From a virus: 64,000 nt of DNA. Of the stretch, positions 28,460 through 36,209 are shown piece after piece. The position numbers were made by a program, and so were the translations under genes. Every line of letters begins with the position of its first letter. Within the stretch, counting starts at the first letter, position 1. A model generated the notes under the pieces. It was not told the DNA's origin, did no database searches, and was given only the letters and a program-made list of their open reading frames with translations. The stretch covers positions 21,304 to 85,303 of the IMG/VR virus record IMGVR_UViG_3300044613_003770; one strand, 5' to 3'.

Positions 28460-28530
28460 GCAAATAGCAAATGAATAAATAGCAAATTATCAAATAGCAA
28501 ATAGCAAATGAATAAATAGTAAATAGATTA
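28460..28530. repeat. AAATAGCAAAT-type heptamer repeat array
   Basis: At least six imperfect TAGCAAA/TAGTAAA units interspersed with GAATAAA, beginning right after paired G7 runs. Largest of the three arrays of this unit in the window. Confidence 0.55.
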
Positions 28531-28540
28531 GCGATTGGGT

Positions 28541-28645
28541 AATGATTAGCGTGGCGGTAATCATTAGCGTGGCAGTCATGTATTCGCGTGGAATCCTTAG
28601 TGTGGAGGTAATCATTAGCGTGGAACAAATCATTAGCGTGGAACA
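28541..28645. repeat. 18-bp tandem repeat array
   Basis: Six units of AATCATTAGCGTGGnnnn type: five of 18 bp, one of 15 bp, the two last identical. The period is a multiple of three, so the - strand reads a repeated HAND peptide. No start or gene context supports translation. Confidence 0.65.
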
Positions 28646-28701
28646 TAGGTTTCGGGGGTGGCGGTCGCGTAAGTTTTCGGGGTGGGTCTGGGCATAAGTT
28701 G

Positions 28702-28725
28702 GGCGGGGTGGTTTCCCACCCCGCC
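28702..28725 (-). terminator. 10-bp perfect hairpin
   Basis: GGCGGGGTGG-TTTC-CCACCCCGCC, 10 bp past the stop at 28736 on the - strand. No T run, so either a Rho-type end or an mRNA-stabilising hairpin. Confidence 0.5.
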
Positions 28726-28735
28726 TTGCCTTGGG

Positions 28736-28933
28736 TCATGCCTTGCGCCACGAGCGCAAGACTTGCGCCGCATAGTCGCGGGGGACATTAAAACTCTTCC
28801 CGTCTTTGTAAATGCCCGCGCCATTGGGAGTCATGACATAGTTTCGGATCGTGAAGAGGTGGAAATTTCCACAAGGGGAAAAATGGGAGTTCGTGCGAAA
28901 ATTGCCTTTTCTGAGATAGCTTTTGATTTTCAT
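28736..28933 (-). CDS. Small basic protein (65 aa)
   Basis: Basic throughout (MKIKSYLRKGNFRTNSHF, ending VPRDYAAQVLRSWRKA). The last third (MTPNGAGIYKDGKSFNVPRDYAAQVL) could be a separate shorter protein starting at ATG 28834. It is followed by a hairpin and a degenerate GTAAGTT copy. Function unknown. Confidence 0.5.
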   Translation of the reverse strand: MKIKSYLRKGNFRTNSHFSPCGNFHLFTIRNYVMTPNGAGIYKDGKSFNVPRDYAAQVLRSWRKA

Positions 28934-28954
28934 GAGTCTGATTTTTTAAGGTTG

Positions 28955-28978
28955 GCAGGGCCGCCCTTGCGGCCCTGC
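28955..28978 (-). terminator. 9-bp perfect hairpin
   Basis: GCAGGGCCG-CCCTTG-CGGCCCTGC, 10 bp past the stop at 28989 on the - strand; T-poor tail. Confidence 0.5.
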
Positions 28979-28988
28979 TTGTCGTGGT

Positions 28989-29333
28989 TTAGCCCTTGGC
29001 GATACCTTGCCAAGTGGCGCGGGTTGCGGTTTGTCCTTCAACCCTCCCAAGAGCGGCGGCCTTGCAAAGGGTCTGGAATTTTTCGACCGCTTTTTTTTCA
29101 GCGGCGGACATAAAGGAAAGGGCGGATTCCTTGTCAGCATTGGAAACACTCGCGCTTGCCTTCGTGGTGATTTCCTCGCCGACGATTTCCAGCGCAAGCG
29201 TGAAGCTGTAGGCGTGACCATCGGGACTTGCTCCCATAGCGAGAGCGATTTCGCCAATGGTGGATGTTCCTTTGATGGGAAGCGCGATCTTGCTCGCGCT
29301 GGGCTTCGTGGTGGTGGTGGTGGTGGTGGTCAT
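28989..29333 (-). CDS. Poly-Thr-start hypothetical protein (114 aa)
   Basis: Start at ATG 29333: M followed by eight Thr (a run of ACC/ACA codons), then KPSASKIALPIKGTSTIGEIALAMG. A longer frame upstream is very basic and unlike a real protein. The body is Ala-rich and helical (SAAEKKAVEKFQTLCKAAAL). The Thr run links it to the two MSNTTTT proteins, though the rest is unrelated. First gene of the - strand island. Confidence 0.6.
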   Translation of the reverse strand: MTTTTTTTTKPSASKIALPIKGTSTIGEIALAMGASPDGHAYSFTLALEIVGEEITTKASASVSNADKESALSFMSAAEKKAVEKFQTLCKAAALGRVEGQTATRATWQGIAKG

Positions 29334-29606
29334 GTGATGGAGTCGCTCGCGGCGACAAAGGAAAGATGCCACAAGCGGGAAAAATTGAAAGATTTTTCTT
29401 CGATTTTCTGAAAAAAGTTTTTTCAACGAAATGCGAAATTTTCTTGACAGCCTCCCCCCATTTCTCGGAAAAATTGCAAACGAACATCGCAGCCATCGGG
29501 GGGGGGACACTTTTTTCAATCTCCCCTAAAAATTACAATATTAGTATTTTCGTTGGCCTCAAAAAAAATCCGCCACTTAATTTCAAAAAACCTAATAAAA
29601 TATTTA
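29334..29606 (+). other. Intergenic strand-switch region
   Basis: Separates the - strand island from the + strand structural module. It contains a T-rich tract with TTGACA (29444-29449) like those before the other island operons, a C7 run followed at ~29500 by a G8 run, and a change from mixed to strongly AT-rich DNA at ~29520. Confidence 0.4.
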
Positions 29607-29607
29607 G

Positions 29608-29615
29608 TGTAATCA
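29608..29615 (+). promoter_or_regulatory. Late promoter element TGTAATCA
   Basis: AGTGTAATCA with six bases to ATG 29622, at the head of the structural module. Confidence 0.45.
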
Positions 29616-29621
29616 TTAAGT

Positions 29622-30485
29622 ATGATATATAGAGATTTACCTATTTTTGTTGGCACAGCAAATCAAAATCCAAATACAATAAATAATAACTATTATTTGA
29701 TGGCATCTCAGGTATCTATAGATATGTCCGCTGGCGGTCAAGCCAAAAGAAAAATAAATCAATCAATAAATCAATCCGACCAATTTACTCATCCAAACCC
29801 TTTAGTTTGCAGAGTTAGCTTTCAATCTTATATACCAGGAAGTGATATAGAAGGATTTGTAATACCAGATTTATCATGGGCCGCGAAAATAATATTCACT
29901 CAGGCTACTGGAGATAATTATCATGCAATAAAAATTGGAGAAAGTATTTTTGATAAATGCTACTTAAGTAATTATACAGTAAGCATAGATCCTTTTAGAC
30001 CTGTCCAGCTTACAGCTGAGTTTATATGTAATGATCCACCGACTGGGTATGGCATATCAGAAAAAATCAATGGTGTAGATTCTTTCGTCGGTTCTATAAG
30101 TTTTGCTGATAATATTATTCATGGTCATACATGCAATGTAATTGGGGCTAATAATATAGTTAGTGAAATTCAATCCTCAATCAAATATCAAGTAACATGC
30201 AATAGAACGCCAGTATATGGCATTGGTTCAATTATGCCATCATCAATGATTTTAGATGAAATAGAAAGACAAATGGATATAAGTTCTACTGATATATCAT
30301 CAATAATTAATCAAGAAGGCGCGAAATTAACTTCTCCAGTTACTGTGGCGTTAAAACATAGCAACAGTTCAATTACTGCTTATTTAAATATGAATGCAGG
30401 ATCAAAAATATTGTCCCAAAAAATACAAATGCAAGAAGGAGATTCTTTGATGACTGAAGTATCAATTAAAGAGTTTTTAGTGTAA
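29622..30485 (+). CDS. Tail-tube-like structural protein, paralogue 1 (287 aa)
   Basis: A beta-rich protein. KCYLSNYTVSIDPFRPVQLTAEFIC is the counterpart of YLSDYTLDLAVGSLPTVSVTMEG in the protein at 42966-44081. Related segments occur at 57997 and 59789. The later part (SSIKYQVTCNRTPVYGIGSIMPSSMILDEIERQMD) matches FDYSIKCNRKSFFTIGSELPKQVIL in the protein at 57997. Likely a tail component, possibly a minor tube or tip protein. It is placed apart from the other tail genes, next to phoH. Confidence 0.55.
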   Translation: MIYRDLPIFVGTANQNPNTINNNYYLMASQVSIDMSAGGQAKRKINQSINQSDQFTHPNPLVCRVSFQSYIPGSDIEGFVIPDLSWAAKIIFTQATGDNYHAIKIGESIFDKCYLSNYTVSIDPFRPVQLTAEFICNDPPTGYGISEKINGVDSFVGSISFADNIIHGHTCNVIGANNIVSEIQSSIKYQVTCNRTPVYGIGSIMPSSMILDEIERQMDISSTDISSIINQEGAKLTSPVTVALKHSNSSITAYLNMNAGSKILSQKIQMQEGDSLMTEVSIKEFLV

Positions 30486-30488
30486 ATA
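30481..30488 (+). promoter_or_regulatory. Late promoter element TGTAAATA
   Basis: GTGTAAATA, eight bases before ATG 30497; the TAA is also the stop of the upstream gene. Confidence 0.45.
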
Positions 30489-30496
30489 AATACAAC

Positions 30497-31213
30497 ATGG
30501 CTCGCAAGAAAAATGAGAGGGAGACGGGTTCATTGGAGATTCAACCAGCCTTTGAACGAACAATAAAATTCAAATCAAGAAAATTCAAATTCACACCAAA
30601 ACAAAAAATCTTTTTAGATATTTTACTTGATGAAGAAACAAAAATAATATTTTGCTCTGGGCCAGCAGGTTCTAGTAAAACTTATATGTCGCTTTATGGG
30701 TGTTTGCAGTTAATGCAAGCAGACCCCGAAAAAGATTTATTATATATCAGAAGTATTGCTGAAAGTGCAGATAAAGGATTAGGAGCGCTTCCTGGCGATA
30801 TAGCTGAAAAATTTGATCCATTTTTAATGCCCTTATATGATAAACTTGAAGAAATTATACATGAGGGTGATGCGGCGTTTTTAAAAGCAAATGGAAGAAT
30901 TGGCGCGGCTCCAATTAATTTTTTAAGAGGTGCAAGTTGGCAAAATAAATTGATTGTTGCTGATGAAGCTCAAAACTTCACTTTAAAAGAATTAACCACA
31001 TTGATTACTAGAATTGGAGAAAATACAAAAATAATTATCTGCGGCGACTTCATGCAAAGCGATATTATAAAAAGCGGCTTCGGCCATATGTTTAATTTAT
31101 TTGATGACGACGAATCATCAAGTAATGGTATACGTTCATTTAAATTTAATGAATCAGATATCGTAAGAAGTGAAATTTTAAAATTTATTATCGCCCGACT
31201 TAGTAAACAATAA
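30497..31213 (+). CDS. phoH: PhoH-like ATPase (238 aa)
   Basis: Walker A GPAGSSKT (55-62), the RSIAESADKGLGALPGDI segment, NFLRGASW (141-148), Walker B LIVADEAQNFT with DEAQ 156-159, and GDFMQSD (183-189) are all as in the PhoH/PhoL family. PhoH proteins are common in phages. They bind ATP and RNA, but their role in infection is unclear. The N-terminal ~35 residues are basic. It lies at the head of the structural module behind a TGTAAATA element. The length matches phage PhoH. Confidence 0.85.
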   Translation: MARKKNERETGSLEIQPAFERTIKFKSRKFKFTPKQKIFLDILLDEETKIIFCSGPAGSSKTYMSLYGCLQLMQADPEKDLLYIRSIAESADKGLGALPGDIAEKFDPFLMPLYDKLEEIIHEGDAAFLKANGRIGAAPINFLRGASWQNKLIVADEAQNFTLKELTTLITRIGENTKIIICGDFMQSDIIKSGFGHMFNLFDDDESSSNGIRSFKFNESDIVRSEILKFIIARLSKQ

Positions 31214-31325
31214 AAGTGTAATTATATAAAACAGATAATCTTACGCTCAACTGCGAAAAGTTAATAAAAAATCAACAAGATGCACTGTTTTTGTCTTTAA
31301 AATTAGAAAAAAATAAAAAAATACT

Positions 31326-31333
31326 TATAAATA
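31326..31333 (+). promoter_or_regulatory. Late promoter element TATAAATA
   Basis: Exactly the T4 late-promoter octamer, six bases before ATG 31340. A start-less frame fills 31214-31339; GTGTAATTA at 31216 is a second candidate element. Confidence 0.55.
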
Positions 31334-31339
31334 ATAAGT

Positions 31340-31675
31340 ATGAATCACATATTTTGCTCTAACTGCGGGAACAAGATACAATATAATTTAGCAAAACCAA
31401 ACTTTTGTACAAAGTGTGGTAATTCACTATCGTCTCTAACCGCTTCGAGCCAAGTGGTTGAAAAAAAAGTTGTGCCAAAATTGGATATTGATCTTGAAGA
31501 AGATGAAACCGATATCGATGATATACCGAACTTAAGAAAAATCGCAGTTGAAATTGAAAATTTTTCTGAAAATTCATCGTTCACATTAGGAAATTTATTT
31601 GGCACTCCAACCCAAGCATTCAAAGGGCGTAAAAACCGTTCTGTAGATGAATTTATTGATGAAAAGAAAGCCTAA
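31340..31675 (+). CDS. Zinc-ribbon protein (111 aa)
   Basis: CSNCGNKIQYNLAKPNFCTKCG (residues 6-27) forms a two-knuckle zinc ribbon. A long acidic, probably disordered middle (LDIDLEEDETDIDDIP) and a GRKNRSVDEFIDEKKA tail follow. The combination with the sigma-like gene that overlaps its 3' end is reminiscent of a late-transcription co-factor, but this is inference only. Confidence 0.6.
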   Translation: MNHIFCSNCGNKIQYNLAKPNFCTKCGNSLSSLTASSQVVEKKVVPKLDIDLEEDETDIDDIPNLRKIAVEIENFSENSSFTLGNLFGTPTQAFKGRKNRSVDEFIDEKKA

Positions 31676-32360
31676 ATATAAATTTGAGGATTTTTCTGAA
31701 ATCATAGATTCTTCAATCAAAAGACAAAGAGCAAAATGGCAGTTAAATGCCATTAACTGGTTTGATTTTGATGATGTAGAACAGATAATTAAGGTCCATA
31801 TTCATAAAAAATGGCATATGTGGGATCAAGAACGCCCATTAGAGCCATGGATAGGTAGGATCATCTCTAATCAGATTAGAAATTTAATTAGAAATCATTA
31901 TGGTAATTATATAAAGCCATGTAATGGTTGTCAATTTAGTCTTGATGATGATAAATGCTCCATAACTGCAAGTAATTTGCAAGACTCACAATGCAAATTA
32001 TACGAAAAATGGGAAAGTCAAAAAAAAGCTGGATTAGAGCTTAAAACTACACTTTCTATAGAAAATCATATGAGCGAAGTTTGTTCTAAGCCAGATGATG
32101 ATTTTTGTTATGAATCTTCTGTAGAGAAATTAAATCAATATATGAAAAAAGAGCTAAATCCAATTCATTATAAAGCTTATAAGATGTTATTTTTCGAAGA
32201 TTGCAATGAAGAAGATGTGGCAAAATTTATGGGATACAAAACTAATGAAAAAAAACGAAAAGCTGGTTATCGCCAAGTCAAAAATCTTAAAAAAACATTT
32301 CAAGCCAAGGCCGAGGAAATAATTAAAAAATTTGATATCATTATTCATGAACCTAACTAA
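31659..32360 (+). CDS. Late sigma factor (T4 gp55-like) (233 aa)
   Basis: Region 2-like sequence: FDFDDVEQIIKVHIHKKWHMW then RPLEPWIGRIISNQIRNLIRNHYG (residues ~35-83), the core-binding and -10 recognition part typical of phage late sigma factors. A Cys-rich insertion follows (Cys88, 91, 100, 112), probably zinc-binding. The C-terminal part (~160-200, LNPIHYKAYKMLFFEDCNEEDVAKFMGY) looks like a region 4 remnant. It would direct host RNA polymerase to late promoters; TGTAAnTA/TATAAATA elements occur before late genes here. Start at ATG 31659 preferred (in-frame ATG at 31647 overlaps more). Confidence 0.75.
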   Translation: MKRKPKYKFEDFSEIIDSSIKRQRAKWQLNAINWFDFDDVEQIIKVHIHKKWHMWDQERPLEPWIGRIISNQIRNLIRNHYGNYIKPCNGCQFSLDDDKCSITASNLQDSQCKLYEKWESQKKAGLELKTTLSIENHMSEVCSKPDDDFCYESSVEKLNQYMKKELNPIHYKAYKMLFFEDCNEEDVAKFMGYKTNEKKRKAGYRQVKNLKKTFQAKAEEIIKKFDIIIHEPN

Positions 32361-33396
32361 AGAACAACAAGAATTTATCGCAAAAGAAGCAAAGAATAAT
32401 ACAAATTTAAATGAATTAACTCAAAAATGCTTTAATAACGATGATTTAGATGGTCGCTCCAAAGAAGGGCGGTTAGTTCGTCAATTTTTAATTGAAAATG
32501 AAATTAAATTTATTACAAGTCGTCGTCCAAAAAAAGATGAAATTAATTTTTCACAACAACAAAAAGATTTTATTATACAACAAGCGGAAGCTGGCTTATC
32601 TTCTTTAAAAATAGCTGAAATAATTTTTCCAGATAGAGATGTAAAGCCTTTAAGCAACGAACAAAGGAGTGTTTTAGAAGCAATTAAAGAAATAAATCCT
32701 GATTTTCTACCATCACAAGATTCTGGGGCATTAAATGATTATATAGCCCCAAAATCACCCCCAAGGATAGTTAAAAAGATTAATGATGCTACTGGGATGA
32801 ATTTAGATGAAGCAAAATTAAATAGACCAATGAAAATTTGTGTCGAAAGATTGGGTATTAATTTAAATAATTCTAGATTCGTTAAAATCGTCAATAACTA
32901 TCTATCAAAAAGCGATCGGGAGTTATTTGAACAAGAATTTATTCGTTTAACATGGGATAAGCCAGATTTAACTGCAGATGAAATTAATTTATATTTAAAT
33001 GTCTGCAAGGAAATCATTAATTTGGAAGTAATTAGCTGTCATTTGAATAAATTAAATGAAATGTTTGATATAGCTGATGATCAAAACGAAATGAGCGTTC
33101 GTTTATCAGAGATAATTAAAGCAAAAAGCAGCGAATACCATCAATGCGAAAATCGCATAGAAAATTTAACAAAAAAACTTCAAGGTGATAGAGCTGAAAG
33201 AATGAAAAGCAGACAAAAAGAAAATGCTTCGATTTTATCAATAGTTCAATTATTTCAAGAACAAGATGAAAGACAAAACATGGTTCGTATAGCAGAAATG
33301 CAAAAAGAATTAGTCAAAGAAGAGGCTAATCGTTTAGAAGGAATGTCTGAATGGAAAGCCAGGGTCTTAGGAATATATCAAGATGATGTCATTTAA
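32347..33396 (+). CDS. Putative DNA-binding protein, terminase small-subunit candidate (349 aa)
   Basis: Two helix-turn-helix-like repeats at the N-terminus (EQQEFIAKEAKNNTNLNELTQ..., and QQKDFIIQQAEAGLSSLKIAEIIF with GRSKEGRLVRQFL / LSNEQRSVLEAI after each). A central helical region follows, and a long coiled coil near the C-terminus. HTH plus coiled coil, just upstream of the nuclease and TerL genes, is what a small terminase would look like. No diagnostic motif proves it. Start at ATG 32347. Confidence 0.5.
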   Translation: MNLTKEQQEFIAKEAKNNTNLNELTQKCFNNDDLDGRSKEGRLVRQFLIENEIKFITSRRPKKDEINFSQQQKDFIIQQAEAGLSSLKIAEIIFPDRDVKPLSNEQRSVLEAIKEINPDFLPSQDSGALNDYIAPKSPPRIVKKINDATGMNLDEAKLNRPMKICVERLGINLNNSRFVKIVNNYLSKSDRELFEQEFIRLTWDKPDLTADEINLYLNVCKEIINLEVISCHLNKLNEMFDIADDQNEMSVRLSEIIKAKSSEYHQCENRIENLTKKLQGDRAERMKSRQKENASILSIVQLFQEQDERQNMVRIAEMQKELVKEEANRLEGMSEWKARVLGIYQDDVI

Positions 33397-34348
33397 ATGC
33401 AAAGAGTGTAATCAGGAATTTCCTGGTTTAAAAAACCTCCATACGCATATCAAAAAACATGATATGTTTCTTGGGGACTATTATGTAAAACATTTTCAAA
33501 GAAAAAATAAATTAACGGGCGAATTATTACCATTTAAAAATTATGATGATTATTTTGAAAAAGATTTCTCTCAACCAAAACAACTTCAAGAATGGTGTGA
33601 AAAAGCATCTTTTATGGATGTTAAAGAATATATTATCGAATTAATGGATAGGAGAATCAAGGCAAAGAATCTTAATTCAGGTTTAAGTTCTCTTGAGCTT
33701 TGGACTGCTGGTTTGCCTGATATTGACATGTATAAAAAATACTTTGGGAGTTATACTGATGCATGTAAAAAATGTTTAATCGAACCAATGTTTAATGGAA
33801 AATTACCCAAAGAGTTTTGGAATGATTATTCAAACATAAAAATTCTAATTGATACTAGAGAACAAAAACCATTATGGTTTAATAAATCAGAGATTTTAAA
33901 ATTAGATATAGGAGATTATGCTGTTTCTGGAGATAAATATGATTATACTTATGTAGACCGCAAATCTTTCAATGACTTCTGTGGTACAGTTACATCATCT
34001 TACAATAGATTTGTTAAAGAGTTGGAGAGGTGCAGGAGTTTAGGCTGTTATTTATTTATTGTTATAGAAGCACCCCTTCATAAGATGGATGAATACAACA
34101 AAAATAGTTATAAAAAATTCAACCTTAATTATGTTTTTCATAACATGAGGCAGCTACAAAGAGATTACAGCAATTGTTGTCAATTTGTCTTTAGTGGCTC
34201 TAGAGGTTTGAGTGCAGAATTAATACCAAAATTATTGATACTCGGAAAATCCTTATGGAAGACTGATATGCAGTATTTTTGGTCAAAAAGAATAGAAAAA
34301 TATGGCTTGGATAACAGGAGTACAAAAGAGGAGAAAAAGATTTCCTAA
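33386..34348 (+). CDS. C2H2 zinc-finger ERCC4-type nuclease (320 aa)
   Basis: The N-terminus MSFKCKECNQEF...LHTHIKKH is a C2H2 finger (Cys5, Cys8, His21, His25). From ~residue 152 an ERCC4/XPF-like nuclease core appears: ILIDTREQKPLWF, LDIGDYAV and YVDRKSFNDFCG, with a helix containing FVKELERCRSLGC and FIVIEAP. These Asp/Arg/Asp/Lys residues are the metal-dependent active site of the XPF/Mus81 family. Located between the HTH gene and TerL and overlapping TerL by 47 bp, so it may act on packaging intermediates or branched DNA. The finger and nuclease in one chain are notable. Confidence 0.75.
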   Translation: MSFKCKECNQEFPGLKNLHTHIKKHDMFLGDYYVKHFQRKNKLTGELLPFKNYDDYFEKDFSQPKQLQEWCEKASFMDVKEYIIELMDRRIKAKNLNSGLSSLELWTAGLPDIDMYKKYFGSYTDACKKCLIEPMFNGKLPKEFWNDYSNIKILIDTREQKPLWFNKSEILKLDIGDYAVSGDKYDYTYVDRKSFNDFCGTVTSSYNRFVKELERCRSLGCYLFIVIEAPLHKMDEYNKNSYKKFNLNYVFHNMRQLQRDYSNCCQFVFSGSRGLSAELIPKLLILGKSLWKTDMQYFWSKRIEKYGLDNRSTKEEKKIS

Positions 34349-36164
34349 AATTAATGAAGAATTGATGAATAAAGAAGGCTTCTTGGAAGATACAGAAGCT
34401 AAAATATTATTTTATAAATTTTTAAGAGAAAACCCATCATTTGCTTCAGAATTAATTACTGGAGTTAAATTATTTCCATTCCAACATATGTCAATTAAAG
34501 CTATGATGGAAACTGATTACTTTTTAGGCATATGGAGTCGTGGTATGAGTAAATCTTTCTCAACTGCAATTTTTGCAGTATTAGATGCCATTTTACACCA
34601 AGGCATTCATATAGGTATCATTAGTAAATCTTTTAGACAAGCTAAAATGATTTTTAGAAAAATAGAAGAAATTTCTCGCAGCCCAAAAGCTGTATTTCTA
34701 TCCCAAGCAATCACGAGGGTTTCCAAAAATAATGATGAATGGGTTATGGAAATTGGTCAAAGCAGAATAACGGCGCTGCCTTTGGGTGATGGCGAAAAAC
34801 TGCGCGGCTTCCGTTTCCAAAGAATGATTATTGATGAGCTTTTATTAATGCCAGAAAAAGTATTAAATGAGGTTATTATGCCGTTCTTGTCTGTTGTTGA
34901 GAATCCAACCGAAAGACAAGAAATACATGATCTTGAAACAAAAATGATTGCTCAAGGCAAAATGACAGAAGAAGATAGAAAACAATGGCCAAACAATAAA
35001 ATAATTGGATTATCTTCCGCATCTTATAAATTCGAATATTTATACAAGCTATATTCTCAATACGAATCATTGATTCTTAATCCTAACGATCAAGATGGCG
35101 CTCATAGAGTTATAATGCATTTTAGTTATGATTGCGCTCCAGAGCAATTATATGATCAAAATTTAATTAATCAATCTAAAGCTACAATGAGTCAATCTCA
35201 ATTTGATAGAGAATTTGGAGCTATGTTTACTGATGATAGTTCTGGTTACTTTAAAGTAAGCAAAATGGCGGCTTGTACTATAGCTGATGGAGAAGGTCAG
35301 TGCGTTGAGGTTATAGGCGATTCTAAGTCAGAATATATACTCGCAATAGACCCGTCTTGGTCTGAAAGTGAAAGCTCTGATGATTTTGCTATGATTTTAA
35401 TTAAATTAGATAAAGATAAACCCAAAGGTACTGTAGTTCATAGTTATGCAATGTCTGGAACAAATTTAAAAAGTCATATTATTTATTTACATTATTTATT
35501 AACTTATTTTAATATTGTGAGTATAGTTGCCGACTATAATGGCGGTGTTCAATTTATTAATTCATGCAATGAAAGCGATATATTTAAACAATATAATTTA
35601 AAGTTAGATGCTTTTGATGCAGATTTTGATAATATTCAAGAATACGATAAAAATCTTAGAGATGCAAGAAATCAATACAATTTGCAAAGCAAAAAAATAG
35701 TTTATTTAAGAAAACCAAGTTCTCAGTGGATTAGATACGCAAATGAATCTCTACAATCAGCATTCGATCATAAACGAATTTTATTTGCTGGAGCTGCTAT
35801 GGATGACAATTATAATATACAGCGCAAATCAAACATACCAATTAAAGAATTAAAATTTTTAAGAAACAATGAAGAAGAACAAGGTGTTTCAGCAAAAATG
35901 ATTGATTTTGTTGAACATCAAAAAGATATGATGGATCTTATTAAAGTTGAATGTGCTTTAATTCAAGTAACAACTACGGCGCAAGGTACACAAAGTTTTG
36001 ATCTGCCTCATAATTTAAAAAAACAAAGAGGAGCCGATAAAGCTAGAAAAGACTCTTATTCTGCTTTAGTATTAGGAAATTGGATGATACCAATTCATTT
36101 CGACATGATGAATCAGAAAGCTGAAAATATACAAACCACATTTACTCCAATGTTTATAAATTAA
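34302..36164 (+). CDS. terL: Terminase large subunit (620 aa)
   Basis: ATPase half: a Walker A-like WSRGMSKS (78-85) and Walker B MIIDEL (175-180). Nuclease half: YILAIDPSWSESESSDDFAM (~345-365) and VADYNGGVQF (~408), RNase H-like Asp residues that cut concatemers. It packages DNA into proheads with the portal. Length is normal for large tailed phages. The chosen ATG overlaps the nuclease gene by 47 bp; ATG 34365 is an alternative. Followed by an AAAGTTAA/TTAACTTT inverted repeat before the portal gene. Confidence 0.9.
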   Translation: MAWITGVQKRRKRFPKINEELMNKEGFLEDTEAKILFYKFLRENPSFASELITGVKLFPFQHMSIKAMMETDYFLGIWSRGMSKSFSTAIFAVLDAILHQGIHIGIISKSFRQAKMIFRKIEEISRSPKAVFLSQAITRVSKNNDEWVMEIGQSRITALPLGDGEKLRGFRFQRMIIDELLLMPEKVLNEVIMPFLSVVENPTERQEIHDLETKMIAQGKMTEEDRKQWPNNKIIGLSSASYKFEYLYKLYSQYESLILNPNDQDGAHRVIMHFSYDCAPEQLYDQNLINQSKATMSQSQFDREFGAMFTDDSSGYFKVSKMAACTIADGEGQCVEVIGDSKSEYILAIDPSWSESESSDDFAMILIKLDKDKPKGTVVHSYAMSGTNLKSHIIYLHYLLTYFNIVSIVADYNGGVQFINSCNESDIFKQYNLKLDAFDADFDNIQEYDKNLRDARNQYNLQSKKIVYLRKPSSQWIRYANESLQSAFDHKRILFAGAAMDDNYNIQRKSNIPIKELKFLRNNEEEQGVSAKMIDFVEHQKDMMDLIKVECALIQVTTTAQGTQSFDLPHNLKKQRGADKARKDSYSALVLGNWMIPIHFDMMNQKAENIQTTFTPMFIN

Positions 36165-36201
36165 CTTTTTTAAAGTTAAAGTTAACTTTTTAACTTTATT
36201 G

Positions 36202-36209
36202 TGTAATAT
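36202..36209 (+). promoter_or_regulatory. Late promoter element TGTAATAT
   Basis: GTGTAATAT, eight bases before portal ATG 36218, directly after an AAAGTTAA/TTAACTTT inverted repeat (about 36170-36197) that may terminate terL transcription. Confidence 0.5.

Noticed and set aside
28460-28645. CRISPR-like array
   Set aside because: Units are short and directly adjacent without variable spacers of constant length, and no cas genes are near. These are simple tandem repeats.
28389-28751. 120-codon - strand frame with HAND and ICYL repeats
   Set aside because: It is only the translation of two non-coding tandem arrays and of the terminator hairpin. Composition is unlike a protein and no promoter is present.
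28989-29519. Longer start (29519) for the poly-Thr gene
   Set aside because: The added residues are very basic and Phe/Arg-rich, typical of read-through non-coding DNA.
31214-31357. Frame TDNLTLNCEKLIKNQQDALF... between phoH and the zinc-ribbon gene
   Set aside because: Open and protein-like for about 45 codons but without ATG or GTG. Could be a remnant or use a TTG; not supported enough to annotate.
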